Part shown: piece by piece, positions 1 to 6,397 of the stretch
Position numbering within the stretch: position 1 is the first letter of the stretch
How the letters are laid out: the number at the start of each line of letters is the position of its first letter
IMG/VR virus record: IMGVR_UViG_3300037891_000227
Span: 1-20,982 of that record
Source: a virus
DNA: 20,982 bases
Direction: 5' to 3' (one strand)
Notes under the pieces: generated by a model
Told to the model about the DNA's origin: nothing
The model's database searches: none
Seen by the model: only the letters and a program-made list of their open reading frames with translations
Program-made: the position numbers and the translations under genes

Positions 1-1623
1 TTCGGATATGAAATTAAGCGCCGATTCAACAAAGGTGCAGAAGATGATTCGCCTTCTGAGTCTACTATAAAGTCATTTGCCCCACCAATTGACGATGGTG
101 GAGTTTCGACAATAGCAGCAGGCGGATATTACGGACAATATTATGATATAGATGGTGCTGGTGGTGGTAGTTCAGATCGCGATATGATTATAAAATATCG
201 TGGAGCCGCAGAGCAGCCAGAAACCGATAATGCTATTGACGATATTGTTAATGAATCAATAGCAGCCGGAGATGTTGGAGCACTAGTATCTCTTAATGTA
301 GATGACTTGGAATATGAAACTGATGTTAAACGAAAAATATTAAATGAGTTTGATAACGTTTATAATCTATTTAATTTTACAGAGTTCGGAGCTGACTATT
401 TTAGAAAATGGTATATCGACGGAAAGATATACTTTCACATTGTAGTTGATTCTGCAAACCCTAAAGCGGGTATTCAAGACTTGCGATATGTTGACCCCAT
501 CAACATGAAAAAAGTTCGTGAAGTTAAAAAGCAAGTAGATAAACTTACTGGTGTATCAGTTGAAGAAACCGCAGAAGAGTATTTCGTATATAGTGAAACT
601 GATTTGTCGGCTAATGCAAATACTGCATCTGCTGATAGTATTAGTGGAATAAAGGTAGCTGAAGAAGCAATTATTTATGTAACCAGCGGAATTACAGATG
701 CATCTCGAAGCAAGGTTCTTTCACACTTACATAAGTCTATTAAGATTATTAATCAGTTGAGAATGCTTGAAGATGCACTAGTTATCTATCGTATATCTAG
801 AGCACCTGAAAGACGTATATTTTATATCGATGTAGGTAATTTACCAAAAGGTAAAGCGGAAGAATATGTAAGAAATATGATGTCTCAATATCGTAACAAG
901 ATTGTTTATGATGCTAATAACGGAGAAGTTCGTGACGATAGACGCCATAAGTCAATGCTTGAAGATTTCTTCTTACCGCGAAGAGAGGGTGGTAGAGGTA
1001 CTGAAATCACTACTTTGCCGGGTGGAGAAAACCTTGGACAGATTGATGACATTCTATTCTTCCAAAAGAAACTTTATAAGTCTCTTAATGTACCAATGAG
1101 TCGTTTAGATAGCGAGTCCGGTTTCCAAGTTGGAAGAGCTACAGAGATTAATAGAGAAGAAGTTAAGTTTCATAAATTTACAAGCAGACTTAGACAAAAA
1201 TTCTCTCATGTTTTCTTATCTGCACTTAAAACTCAGTTAGTACTTAAGGGTATTATTAATGAAGATGATTGGCCAATGATATCTGAAAACATTTATGTTG
1301 ACTATCAAAAAGATAATTACTTTGCTGAGTTAAAAGAATTTGAAATCATGCGTGATAGATTTGATATGATGAGTCAAGTTGAAAATCTTGTTGAACAAGG
1401 ATATTACTCAAAAGATTGGGTAAGAAAGAATATTTTAGCTCAAGACGACCAAGAAATAGAAATGATTGATAAACAAATTGCCGATGAAAAGGCAGAAGGT
1501 GAGACCGGTGATGCGATTGACGATTTAATTGCAGGAACTCAACCCGAGTTGGAAAAACAAGGCGATTTAGAACAAGAATTAGGTAATAATACCGAAGGTT
1601 CTTTAGAAAATGAAATAAATTAA
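1..1623 (+). CDS. 20: Portal vertex protein gp20, 5' end outside the window
   Basis: This is the dodecameric head portal, which nucleates prohead assembly, is the channel for DNA packaging and later joins the neck. The reading frame is open from base 1, so the gene starts upstream; the first internal ATG, at 184, is not the true start. About 540 residues are visible, against 524 in T4 gp20, so only a short N-terminal part can be missing unless this homologue is longer. The central region is typical of T4-type portals, with YVRNMMSQYRNK and a conserved DDRRHKSMLEDFFLPRREGGRGTEI segment (quoted in part: DFFLPRREGGRGTEI), then FFQKKLYKSLNVP. The C-terminal 60 residues are acidic and Gln/Asn-rich. 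It heads the order 20-67-21-22-23, as in T4. Identity is confident from these motifs, length and neighbours. Confidence 0.95.
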   Translation, partial: FGYEIKRRFNKGAEDDSPSESTIKSFAPPIDDGGVSTIAAGGYYGQYYDIDGAGGGSSDRDMIIKYRGAAEQPETDNAIDDIVNESIAAGDVGALVSLNVDDLEYETDVKRKILNEFDNVYNLFNFTEFGADYFRKWYIDGKIYFHIVVDSANPKAGIQDLRYVDPINMKKVREVKKQVDKLTGVSVEETAEEYFVYSETDLSANANTASADSISGIKVAEEAIIYVTSGITDASRSKVLSHLHKSIKIINQLRMLEDALVIYRISRAPERRIFYIDVGNLPKGKAEEYVRNMMSQYRNKIVYDANNGEVRDDRRHKSMLEDFFLPRREGGRGTEITTLPGGENLGQIDDILFFQKKLYKSLNVPMSRLDSESGFQVGRATEINREEVKFHKFTSRLRQKFSHVFLSALKTQLVLKGIINEDDWPMISENIYVDYQKDNYFAELKEFEIMRDRFDMMSQVENLVEQGYYSKDWVRKNILAQDDQEIEMIDKQIADEKAEGETGDAIDDLIAGTQPELEKQGDLEQELGNNTEGSLENEIN

Positions 1624-1640
1624 CCCCTTTATAGTCTAAA

Positions 1641-1662
1641 TAGGAGGTCTTGAAACCTCTTA
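1641..1662 (+). other. Stem-loop between portal gene and gp67-like gene
   Basis: An 8-bp stem (1641-1648 with 1655-1662, one G-U pair) with a six-base loop lies 18 bases after the portal stop. No T-run follows, so it does not look like a standard intrinsic terminator. It ends just before the late promoter at 1666, so it could partly terminate or shape the 3' end of the upstream mRNA. That role is inference. Confidence 0.4.
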
Positions 1663-1665
1663 CTA

Positions 1666-1673
1666 TATAAATA
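1666..1673 (+). promoter_or_regulatory. T4-type late promoter ahead of the gp67-like gene
   Basis: An exact TATAAATA octamer, the sequence recognised by T4 gp55-type late sigma factors at about -10. Transcription should start near 1679, giving a leader of about 18 bases with an AAGG ribosome site before the ATG at 1697. It would drive the 67-21-22-23 head operon late in infection. Confidence 0.75.
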
Positions 1674-1696
1674 CATGTATTAAATTAAGGTAAATT

Positions 1697-1861
1697 ATGG
1701 CACAAATATCAAATATATTAGGAGCTCTTTATAAGGGCGACAAAGAAAGCGCTAATAAAGCGTTTGATGAAGTATTGAAGGTGAAAACAAAAGAAGCCCT
1801 GGAAGTAAAGAAAGTTGCGGTGGCTGCAAACATTTTTAATCAAACAAACACACAAGGATAA
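1697..1861 (+). CDS. 67: Prohead core protein gp67-like, very short (54 aa)
   Basis: A 54-residue reading frame, MAQISNILGALYKGDKES..., fills the slot between portal and protease where T4 has genes 67 and 68. T4 gp67 is an 80-residue inner core protein of the prohead, cleaved by gp21 during maturation. The charged, Lys-rich middle (KVKTKEALEVKKVAVA) looks helical, as expected for a core peptide. It starts after an AAGG site and its stop lies one base before the protease ATG at 1863. No gene 68 is present. The assignment rests on position, size and composition more than on a diagnostic motif, so the gp67 label is likely rather than certain. Confidence 0.65.
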   Translation: MAQISNILGALYKGDKESANKAFDEVLKVKTKEALEVKKVAVAANIFNQTNTQG

Positions 1862-1862
1862 A

Positions 1863-2504
1863 ATGAGATTAATCACAGAACATTTTGATTCTTTGGAATA
1901 TATAACTGAAGATAAGGACGGCAAGAAAGGAACTTACATCACTGGTGTATTCATGCAAGCCGAACAGAAAAATCGTAATGGTCGTATATATCCTAAAGAA
2001 ACACTTTTTAAAGCCGTTGAAAAATATGTCAACGAGCAAGTTAGTAAAGGTAGAGCGGTTGGCGAATTAGACCACCCAGCTGGACCTCAAATTAACTTAG
2101 ATAAAGTTTCACACAAAATCACCGAATTAAAGTTTGACGGTGATAATGTTGTTGGAAAGGCACAAGTCCTCAATACACCAATGGGTAAGATCGTTGAAGG
2201 TCTTATCGAAGGTGGAGTTAAACTTGGTGTCTCTAGTCGTGGTATGGGAACAGTTGAGAATAAGCAAGGAGCAACAATCGTCAATGATGATTACCTTCTT
2301 GCTACTGTGGATATCGTCCAAGACCCTTCAGCCCAAGGTGCCTTTGTAAATGGCATTATGGAAGGCGTGGAGTGGATTTGGGACAATGGTATTCTCAGAG
2401 CTCAGCAACTTGAAAAGTATGAGACTGAAATCTCAAACGCCTCAGCCAAGAATTTGGCTTCAGTTCAAGAACGGGTGTTTAAGGATTTCCTCTCGAAACT
2501 CTAA
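1863..2504 (+). CDS. 21: Prohead core protease gp21
   Basis: This serine protease of the prohead core cleaves scaffold and capsid proteins during head maturation and is then lost. At 213 residues it matches T4 gp21 (212). The probable catalytic His is H71 in GELDHP, the nucleophile is one of S124/S125 in LGVSSRGMG, and an Asp follows in the VDIVQDPS stretch (D150 or D154). An upstream in-frame start at 1815 would add 16 residues overlapping the gp67-like gene. The ATG at 1863 is preferred because AAGGA lies 6-10 bases before it, the product then has family length, and translation would be coupled to gp67. The next gene, the scaffold, is a natural substrate. Confidence 0.93.
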   Translation: MRLITEHFDSLEYITEDKDGKKGTYITGVFMQAEQKNRNGRIYPKETLFKAVEKYVNEQVSKGRAVGELDHPAGPQINLDKVSHKITELKFDGDNVVGKAQVLNTPMGKIVEGLIEGGVKLGVSSRGMGTVENKQGATIVNDDYLLATVDIVQDPSAQGAFVNGIMEGVEWIWDNGILRAQQLEKYETEISNASAKNLASVQERVFKDFLSKL

Positions 2505-2523
2505 AATATAGGAAATAATAACT

Positions 2524-3951
2524 ATGGCACAAGAAGAAAACAAAACAGAAAAATCGCTATTGGAAACAATATCGTCACTTGAGTCTGAATCCGAAATCCT
2601 AGAGAATACAGAGGAAACTGAAAAACAGCCAGAAACAACACTGGAAGCTGCTGTATTCAAGGTATGGGGTGAAGAACAAGATGCTGAAGACTCAGAAGAA
2701 GGCGAAGATGCCGAAGCTGATGAAGAAGAAGTAACCGAGGAAGAAGAAGATGACGGAATCGAAGGTAGTAAAACACCTGACGAAGACCCATCTGATAGTA
2801 CCGAAGTTAAAGAAGAAGAAGACGAAGAAGAAGCACCTGCTGAAGAAGAAGGTGAAGATGAAGCAGAAGAAGCTTATCACACAGACGATGACGAAGACCC
2901 TTCAGATGAAGACTCCGTTGACGACGCTGATGATGTAGAAGTTTCTGCAGATGATGCTGAAGATGACATGGAAGACGAAGTCGAAGACGAAGTTGTTGGT
3001 GACGACGATGGAGAAGAAGACGAAGAAGAAATGGAAGAAGCAGAAGTAGTTGACGGTGACTCAGATGAAGATGACTCTATTGACGGTGCGGCTGAGCCGG
3101 ACCAAGATGTTGATGACGCAGTTAATCAAATCTCACAAACTGTTATCAAAGCTGCTACAGCTAAAGCTCAAGAAAAGATTAACGCAACTTATGGTGGAAT
3201 GAAAGAAGACGTTGAAGCACTTTGTGCTGATGATGAATCTCTTTCTGAAGAATTCAAGACCAAAGCTGCTACTATTTTTGAAGCCGCAGTTACATCTAAA
3301 GTAGCAAGTCATATAGAAGAAATCCAAGAATCTTATGTAGATTTCGTAAATGAAGAAGTTAATGCTCTTCACGAAGGTCTAGTTGATAAGATTGATAGTT
3401 ATCTAACATACGTCTCTGAGCAATGGATTGCTAAGAATGACGTTGCAGTAACTAATGTTCTTCGTACTGATATTGCTGAAGCATTCATGGCTTCACTGAA
3501 AGAATCATTCGTTAATCATTATATCGAAATGCCAGAAGGTAAGACAGATATGTTTGACGAAGTAACACAACAGAATGCAGAATTATCTGAAACTGTTGAA
3601 GCTAAAGAAGAAGAAATTGGTACACTAGCTGAAGAAATCATTTCCTTAAAAAAGGATAAGATTGTTTCTGATTTATCAGAAGGTTTAGCTGATACTCAAA
3701 TTGGTAAGTTCAAGAAATTGACTGCTGATATCGTATTCGAAAGCGCTGATTCATTCACAGAGAAAGTTCAAGTTATTCGTGAATCTTACTTTTCATCAAA
3801 GAAGGTAGAAGAAACCGTAACTGAAAAATCAAACTCAGCAACTACTAAAGAAGTAGTTGTAACAGAAGAAGTGAAAGAAGACGATAGTCTTTCTCCACTT
3901 ATGTCAAGCTATGTTAAGGCCTTTACTAAGTTAGATAAAGAAGCCTTTTAA
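2524..3951 (+). CDS. 22: Prohead scaffolding core protein gp22, with a long acidic segment
   Basis: This is the main scaffold of the prohead, around which gp23 assembles; gp21 then degrades it and the peptides leave or stay in the head. The product is 475 residues against 269 in T4 gp22. The excess is mostly an Asp/Glu tract at about residues 50-200, low in complexity and nearly free of Lys and Arg. The part after residue 200 resembles a normal scaffold: predicted long helices, a coiled-coil-like stretch around LSETVEAKEEEIGTLAEEI, and a C-terminal SPLMSSYVKAFTKLDKEAF helix of the kind that contacts the shell. AGGAA at 2510-2514 is the ribosome site. It lies between protease and capsid genes exactly as in T4. 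Identity comes from position, acidity and C-terminal character. Confidence 0.88.
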   Translation: MAQEENKTEKSLLETISSLESESEILENTEETEKQPETTLEAAVFKVWGEEQDAEDSEEGEDAEADEEEVTEEEEDDGIEGSKTPDEDPSDSTEVKEEEDEEEAPAEEEGEDEAEEAYHTDDDEDPSDEDSVDDADDVEVSADDAEDDMEDEVEDEVVGDDDGEEDEEEMEEAEVVDGDSDEDDSIDGAAEPDQDVDDAVNQISQTVIKAATAKAQEKINATYGGMKEDVEALCADDESLSEEFKTKAATIFEAAVTSKVASHIEEIQESYVDFVNEEVNALHEGLVDKIDSYLTYVSEQWIAKNDVAVTNVLRTDIAEAFMASLKESFVNHYIEMPEGKTDMFDEVTQQNAELSETVEAKEEEIGTLAEEIISLKKDKIVSDLSEGLADTQIGKFKKLTADIVFESADSFTEKVQVIRESYFSSKKVEETVTEKSNSATTKEVVVTEEVKEDDSLSPLMSSYVKAFTKLDKEAF

Positions 3952-4000
3952 CCCATAACAATAAACTAATTAACAACAATAAAGAAAAGGAATTATTAAA

Positions 4001-5245
4001 ATGTTTAATTCAGAAAATGCTCAAAAAAAATGGGCTCCTTTGTTAGAGCACAGTGATTGCGCTCCAATCAAAGACCCATATCGTAAAGCAGTAACCTCAG
4101 TTCTTTTGGAAAACCAAGAAAAAGCACTACGCGAAAGCGCTGCTCATTCTTCTTTCTCCATTAACGAGGCTGCTGATACTAATGCAGGGAATGCACAGAA
4201 CTTTGACCCAGTATTGATTGCTCTTGTACGTCGTGCTATGCCATCTTTGATCGCATACGACGTTGCAGGTGTTCAACCAATGTCTGGTCCAACTGGTCTT
4301 ATCTTCTCTATGGTTGCCAAGTATGGCATCAATAACGTAGCATCTCAAGGTCAAACAGAAGCACTATTCGACGAAGCTAATGCAGCTTTCTCTGGTGATT
4401 CTCCAGGCACTGGTATGACTACAGCTGCTGCCGAACTTAAAGTCGGTAACACTACAGATGATACACAAATGTCAGCAATGGGATTTGAGATTCAAAAAGC
4501 TACAGTAACTGCTAAGAGCCGTGCTCTTAAAGCTGGTTACACAATGGAGCTTGCTCAAGACCTCAAAGCTATCCACGGTTTAGATGCTGAAGCAGAATTG
4601 GCTAATATCCTATCTACTGAAATCCTTGCGGAAATCAATAGAGAAGTTATTACTCGAATTGGCTCAGAAGCTACCGCAGGTGCTGCATTCGTAGGTTCAG
4701 ACACAACTGATAATCTAGGTGCACGTTGGGGACAAGAAAAGTTCCAATCACTAGTATATCGTATCGAGCAAGAAGCAAATGCAATCGGCGTTGCTACACG
4801 TAGAGGTAAAGGTAACTTTGCTATCGTGAGCCCAGACGTTGGTTCAGCTCTTGCAGCTTCAGGCTACCTCAACTACGGAGACGCAGTTAAGGAAAATGGT
4901 CTTAACGTTGATGCTCAAGTTAACACATTCGCTGGTGTACTTAATGGTAGCACCAAGATTTATGTTGACCCATACTTCGATGGCTCTGGTTCAGACCCAG
5001 AAGTAGTTGTTGGATATCGTGGAGCTTCTCCATATGATGCAGGATTATTCTACTGCCCATACGTTCCTTTGACAATGGTCAAAGCTGTAGGGGAAGAAGA
5101 CTTCCAACCACGTATCGCATTCAAGACTCGTTATGGAATGACATCCAATCCATACGCGTTAGCATACTCAAGTGGTGTGAATACAGATGGTTCATTAACA
5201 GGAACCAATCCTTACTTCCGCTCAATCGCAGTAAGCGCACTGTAA
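4001..5245 (+). CDS. 23: Major capsid protein gp23
   Basis: This HK97-fold protein forms the hexamers of the head shell. It has 414 residues; T4 gp23 has 521, and marine homologues are often shorter. The N-terminal 56 residues form the delta region removed by gp21; the likely cut is after E56 in FSINEAADTN, in keeping with the family's preference for a Glu at P1. The mature part begins with the conserved NFDPVLIALVRRAMP and PMSGPTGLIFSM segments, and the C-terminal domain has AFKTRYGMTSNPYA. A strong ribosome site (AAAGAAAAGG, 3981-3990) fits high expression. The gene ends in tandem hairpins. No separate gp24 vertex gene is seen in this window. Confidence 0.97.
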   Translation: MFNSENAQKKWAPLLEHSDCAPIKDPYRKAVTSVLLENQEKALRESAAHSSFSINEAADTNAGNAQNFDPVLIALVRRAMPSLIAYDVAGVQPMSGPTGLIFSMVAKYGINNVASQGQTEALFDEANAAFSGDSPGTGMTTAAAELKVGNTTDDTQMSAMGFEIQKATVTAKSRALKAGYTMELAQDLKAIHGLDAEAELANILSTEILAEINREVITRIGSEATAGAAFVGSDTTDNLGARWGQEKFQSLVYRIEQEANAIGVATRRGKGNFAIVSPDVGSALAASGYLNYGDAVKENGLNVDAQVNTFAGVLNGSTKIYVDPYFDGSGSDPEVVVGYRGASPYDAGLFYCPYVPLTMVKAVGEEDFQPRIAFKTRYGMTSNPYALAYSSGVNTDGSLTGTNPYFRSIAVSAL

Positions 5246-5266
5246 TCTTTACGATAACTAAAGATT
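5244..5266 (+). other. Stem-loop overlapping the gp23 stop codon
   Basis: A perfect 8-bp inverted repeat (AATCTTTA at 5244-5251, TAAAGATT at 5259-5266) with a seven-base loop starts inside the gp23 stop codon. It has no strong T-run. With the terminator just downstream it makes a double hairpin at the 3' end of the most abundant late mRNA, a layout that could protect the message from 3' exonucleases. The stabilising role is inferred. Confidence 0.5.
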
Positions 5267-5270
5267 CTTT

Positions 5271-5300
5271 AAAGAGACTCCGAAAGGGGTCTCTTTTTTT
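5271..5300 (+). terminator. Intrinsic terminator after gp23
   Basis: An 11-bp stem (5271-5281 with 5286-5296, one G-U pair) is capped by a GAAA tetraloop, and a run of seven T ends at 5300. This is a textbook rho-independent terminator for the head operon. The late promoter for the next gene begins two bases later. Confidence 0.92.
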
Positions 5301-5301
5301 G

Positions 5302-5309
5302 TATAAATA
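5302..5309 (+). promoter_or_regulatory. Late promoter abutting the gp19-like gene
   Basis: An exact TATAAATA lies only five bases before the ATG at 5315. With usual late-promoter spacing the transcript would start at about the ATG itself, leaving no room for a ribosome site. The message should therefore be leaderless or nearly so. Confidence 0.75.
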
Positions 5310-5314
5310 GAACT

Positions 5315-5821
5315 ATGAGTAGCACTAATTTAACATCAAATCTAAATATGTTAGGACCCGGTAACTTTAGAGTTACTATCGACGCGTCGGAGTTTGCAAA
5401 TCTGCAATTCTTTTGTACTACTGCAACAGTACCATCATTAACACAATCTGAAGTATTACAAGGATACAAAAACAAAAATGCATATTTCCCAGGTGATACT
5501 ATCGAATACTCAACTCTTGAAGTTACATTTATCGTAGATGAAGAGTTAAAGAATTATATTGAAATGTACAATTGGCTTAAGACTGATGCGGGGTATAATA
5601 CTGAAAATACAAAGACGGGTCCAACCACCCACCAAGTTAAGTTTAAAGATATAACGTTATCTATTCTAACATCTAAGAACACAATTAATAAGCAAGTAAA
5701 GTTCAGTGATGCTTTTCCTACTAGTCTAGGAGAATTACAATTCACCACCCAAGATACTGCGGTTGAATACATCACTTGTACAGTTTCGTTTAGATATAAC
5801 CGATTCGAGTTTATTAGATAA
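5315..5821 (+). CDS. gp19-like tail tube family protein
   Basis: The 168-residue product resembles T4 gp19 (163 residues), which polymerises into the inner tail tube. Shared features are the N-terminal FRVTIDASEFANLQFFCTTATVPS segment (cited in part: FANLQFFCTTATVPS), a Gly-Asp turn (FPGDTIEYSTLEVTFIV), then an aromatic helix around YIEMYNWLK and a C-terminal beta pair ending CTVSFRYNRFEFIR. In T4 and cyanophages gene 19 sits before gene 20, so this copy after gp23 is either relocated or a second paralogue. It could be the tube protein itself or a tube-related baseplate protein such as a gp54-like initiator. It has its own late promoter and no visible Shine-Dalgarno. Confidence 0.75.
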   Translation: MSSTNLTSNLNMLGPGNFRVTIDASEFANLQFFCTTATVPSLTQSEVLQGYKNKNAYFPGDTIEYSTLEVTFIVDEELKNYIEMYNWLKTDAGYNTENTKTGPTTHQVKFKDITLSILTSKNTINKQVKFSDAFPTSLGELQFTTQDTAVEYITCTVSFRYNRFEFIR

Positions 5822-5826
5822 TTGCC

Positions 5827-5855
5827 TTTACAAGTGGTAGTTATTGTGTTATAGT
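5827..5855 (+). promoter_or_regulatory. sigma70-type promoter ahead of the membrane peptide and uvsY
   Basis: TTTACA (5827-5832) and TATAGT (5850-5855) are 17 bases apart. The start site is predicted near 5862, one base before the ATG at 5863. It would give early or middle transcription of the small peptide and of uvsY by host-type RNA polymerase. Confidence 0.7.
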
Positions 5856-5862
5856 ATATACT

Positions 5863-5940
5863 ATGGAAAATGATATTGAAATGATAATTGCGCTAGCAGT
5901 TGCGGTGTTTGTCGCATTCTGCTATTTTAAGACTAAATGA
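5863..5940 (+). CDS. 25-residue putative membrane peptide upstream of uvsY
   Basis: MENDIEMIIALAVAVFVAFCYFKTK has a short acidic head, about 16 hydrophobic residues that could form one membrane helix, and a basic tail, suggesting a single-pass peptide. Its stop overlaps the uvsY start as ATGA, so translation is likely coupled. The ATG is almost at the predicted transcript start and lacks a Shine-Dalgarno. I do not recognise a family. It could be a real micropeptide or mainly a leader that delivers ribosomes to uvsY. Confidence 0.55.
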   Translation: MENDIEMIIALAVAVFVAFCYFKTK

Positions 5941-6383
5941 CTATTGAGCAAATATTAGAAATGTGGAAGAAAGATGCTCCGATTGATGATATCGATTTGG
6001 ATAAATCTTCTACTGATACACCAAAGCTTCATTCAAAGTATCTTGAAATATTAACTGTATCTAAACTACAACTTAAGAGATTGAATCTAAAGATTGCTTC
6101 ACTTAAGAAAGACAAGTGGTTATATTACACAGGCAAGATGACTAAAGAAGATATGGATTCAAAGGGTTGGGACTACGATCCGTATAAAGGTGGAACTAAA
6201 CCACTTAAAGGTGATATGGATTATTACTATGATTCAGACCCGCACATTCAAGAGCTGGTTGCTAAGATAGAATACCAACAAACACTAGTTGATACCCTAG
6301 AAGAAATAATGAATGTGATTCGTTGGAGACATTCCACGATTAAGAACGTAATTGATTGGCGCAGATTTTCAGCTGGCGGGTAG
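5937..6383 (+). CDS. uvsY: UvsY recombination mediator
   Basis: UvsY loads the UvsX recombinase on gp32-coated single-stranded DNA in T4 recombination-dependent replication. The product has 148 residues (T4: 137). It shares the family layout: KLHSKYLEILTVSKLQLKRL near the N-terminus (cited in part: LHSKYLEILTV), the LYYTGKMTKEDM tract that matches the T4 LDYYSGR region, and a helical C-terminus ending KNVIDWRRFSAGG. The start overlaps the stop of the upstream peptide, and no better start exists. It lies directly before uvsW, another recombination gene. UvsX and gp32 are not in this window. Confidence 0.92.
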   Translation: MTIEQILEMWKKDAPIDDIDLDKSSTDTPKLHSKYLEILTVSKLQLKRLNLKIASLKKDKWLYYTGKMTKEDMDSKGWDYDPYKGGTKPLKGDMDYYYDSDPHIQELVAKIEYQQTLVDTLEEIMNVIRWRHSTIKNVIDWRRFSAGG

Positions 6384-6391
6384 TATAAATA
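6384..6391 (+). promoter_or_regulatory. Late promoter abutting uvsW
   Basis: An exact TATAAATA begins one base after the uvsY stop codon, with six bases between its end and the uvsW ATG at 6398. The predicted start (about 6397) gives an almost leaderless mRNA. T4 uvsW is also expressed late, so this fits known regulation. Confidence 0.75.
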
Positions 6392-6397
6392 ACTACA

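Noticed and set aside
1815-1862. Upstream in-frame start for gp21
   Set aside because: It would overlap gp67 by 47 bases and exceed family length; the ATG at 1863 has a ribosome site.
2692-2938. Overlapping small frames in the acidic part of gp22
   Set aside because: They are by-products of the repetitive GAA/GAT codon tract (poly-Phe or Lys/Thr-rich) on other frames.
5857-5862. TATACT as the -10 box for the membrane peptide/uvsY promoter
   Set aside because: It would put the start inside the reading frame; TATAGT at 5850 has the correct 17-base spacing to TTTACA.
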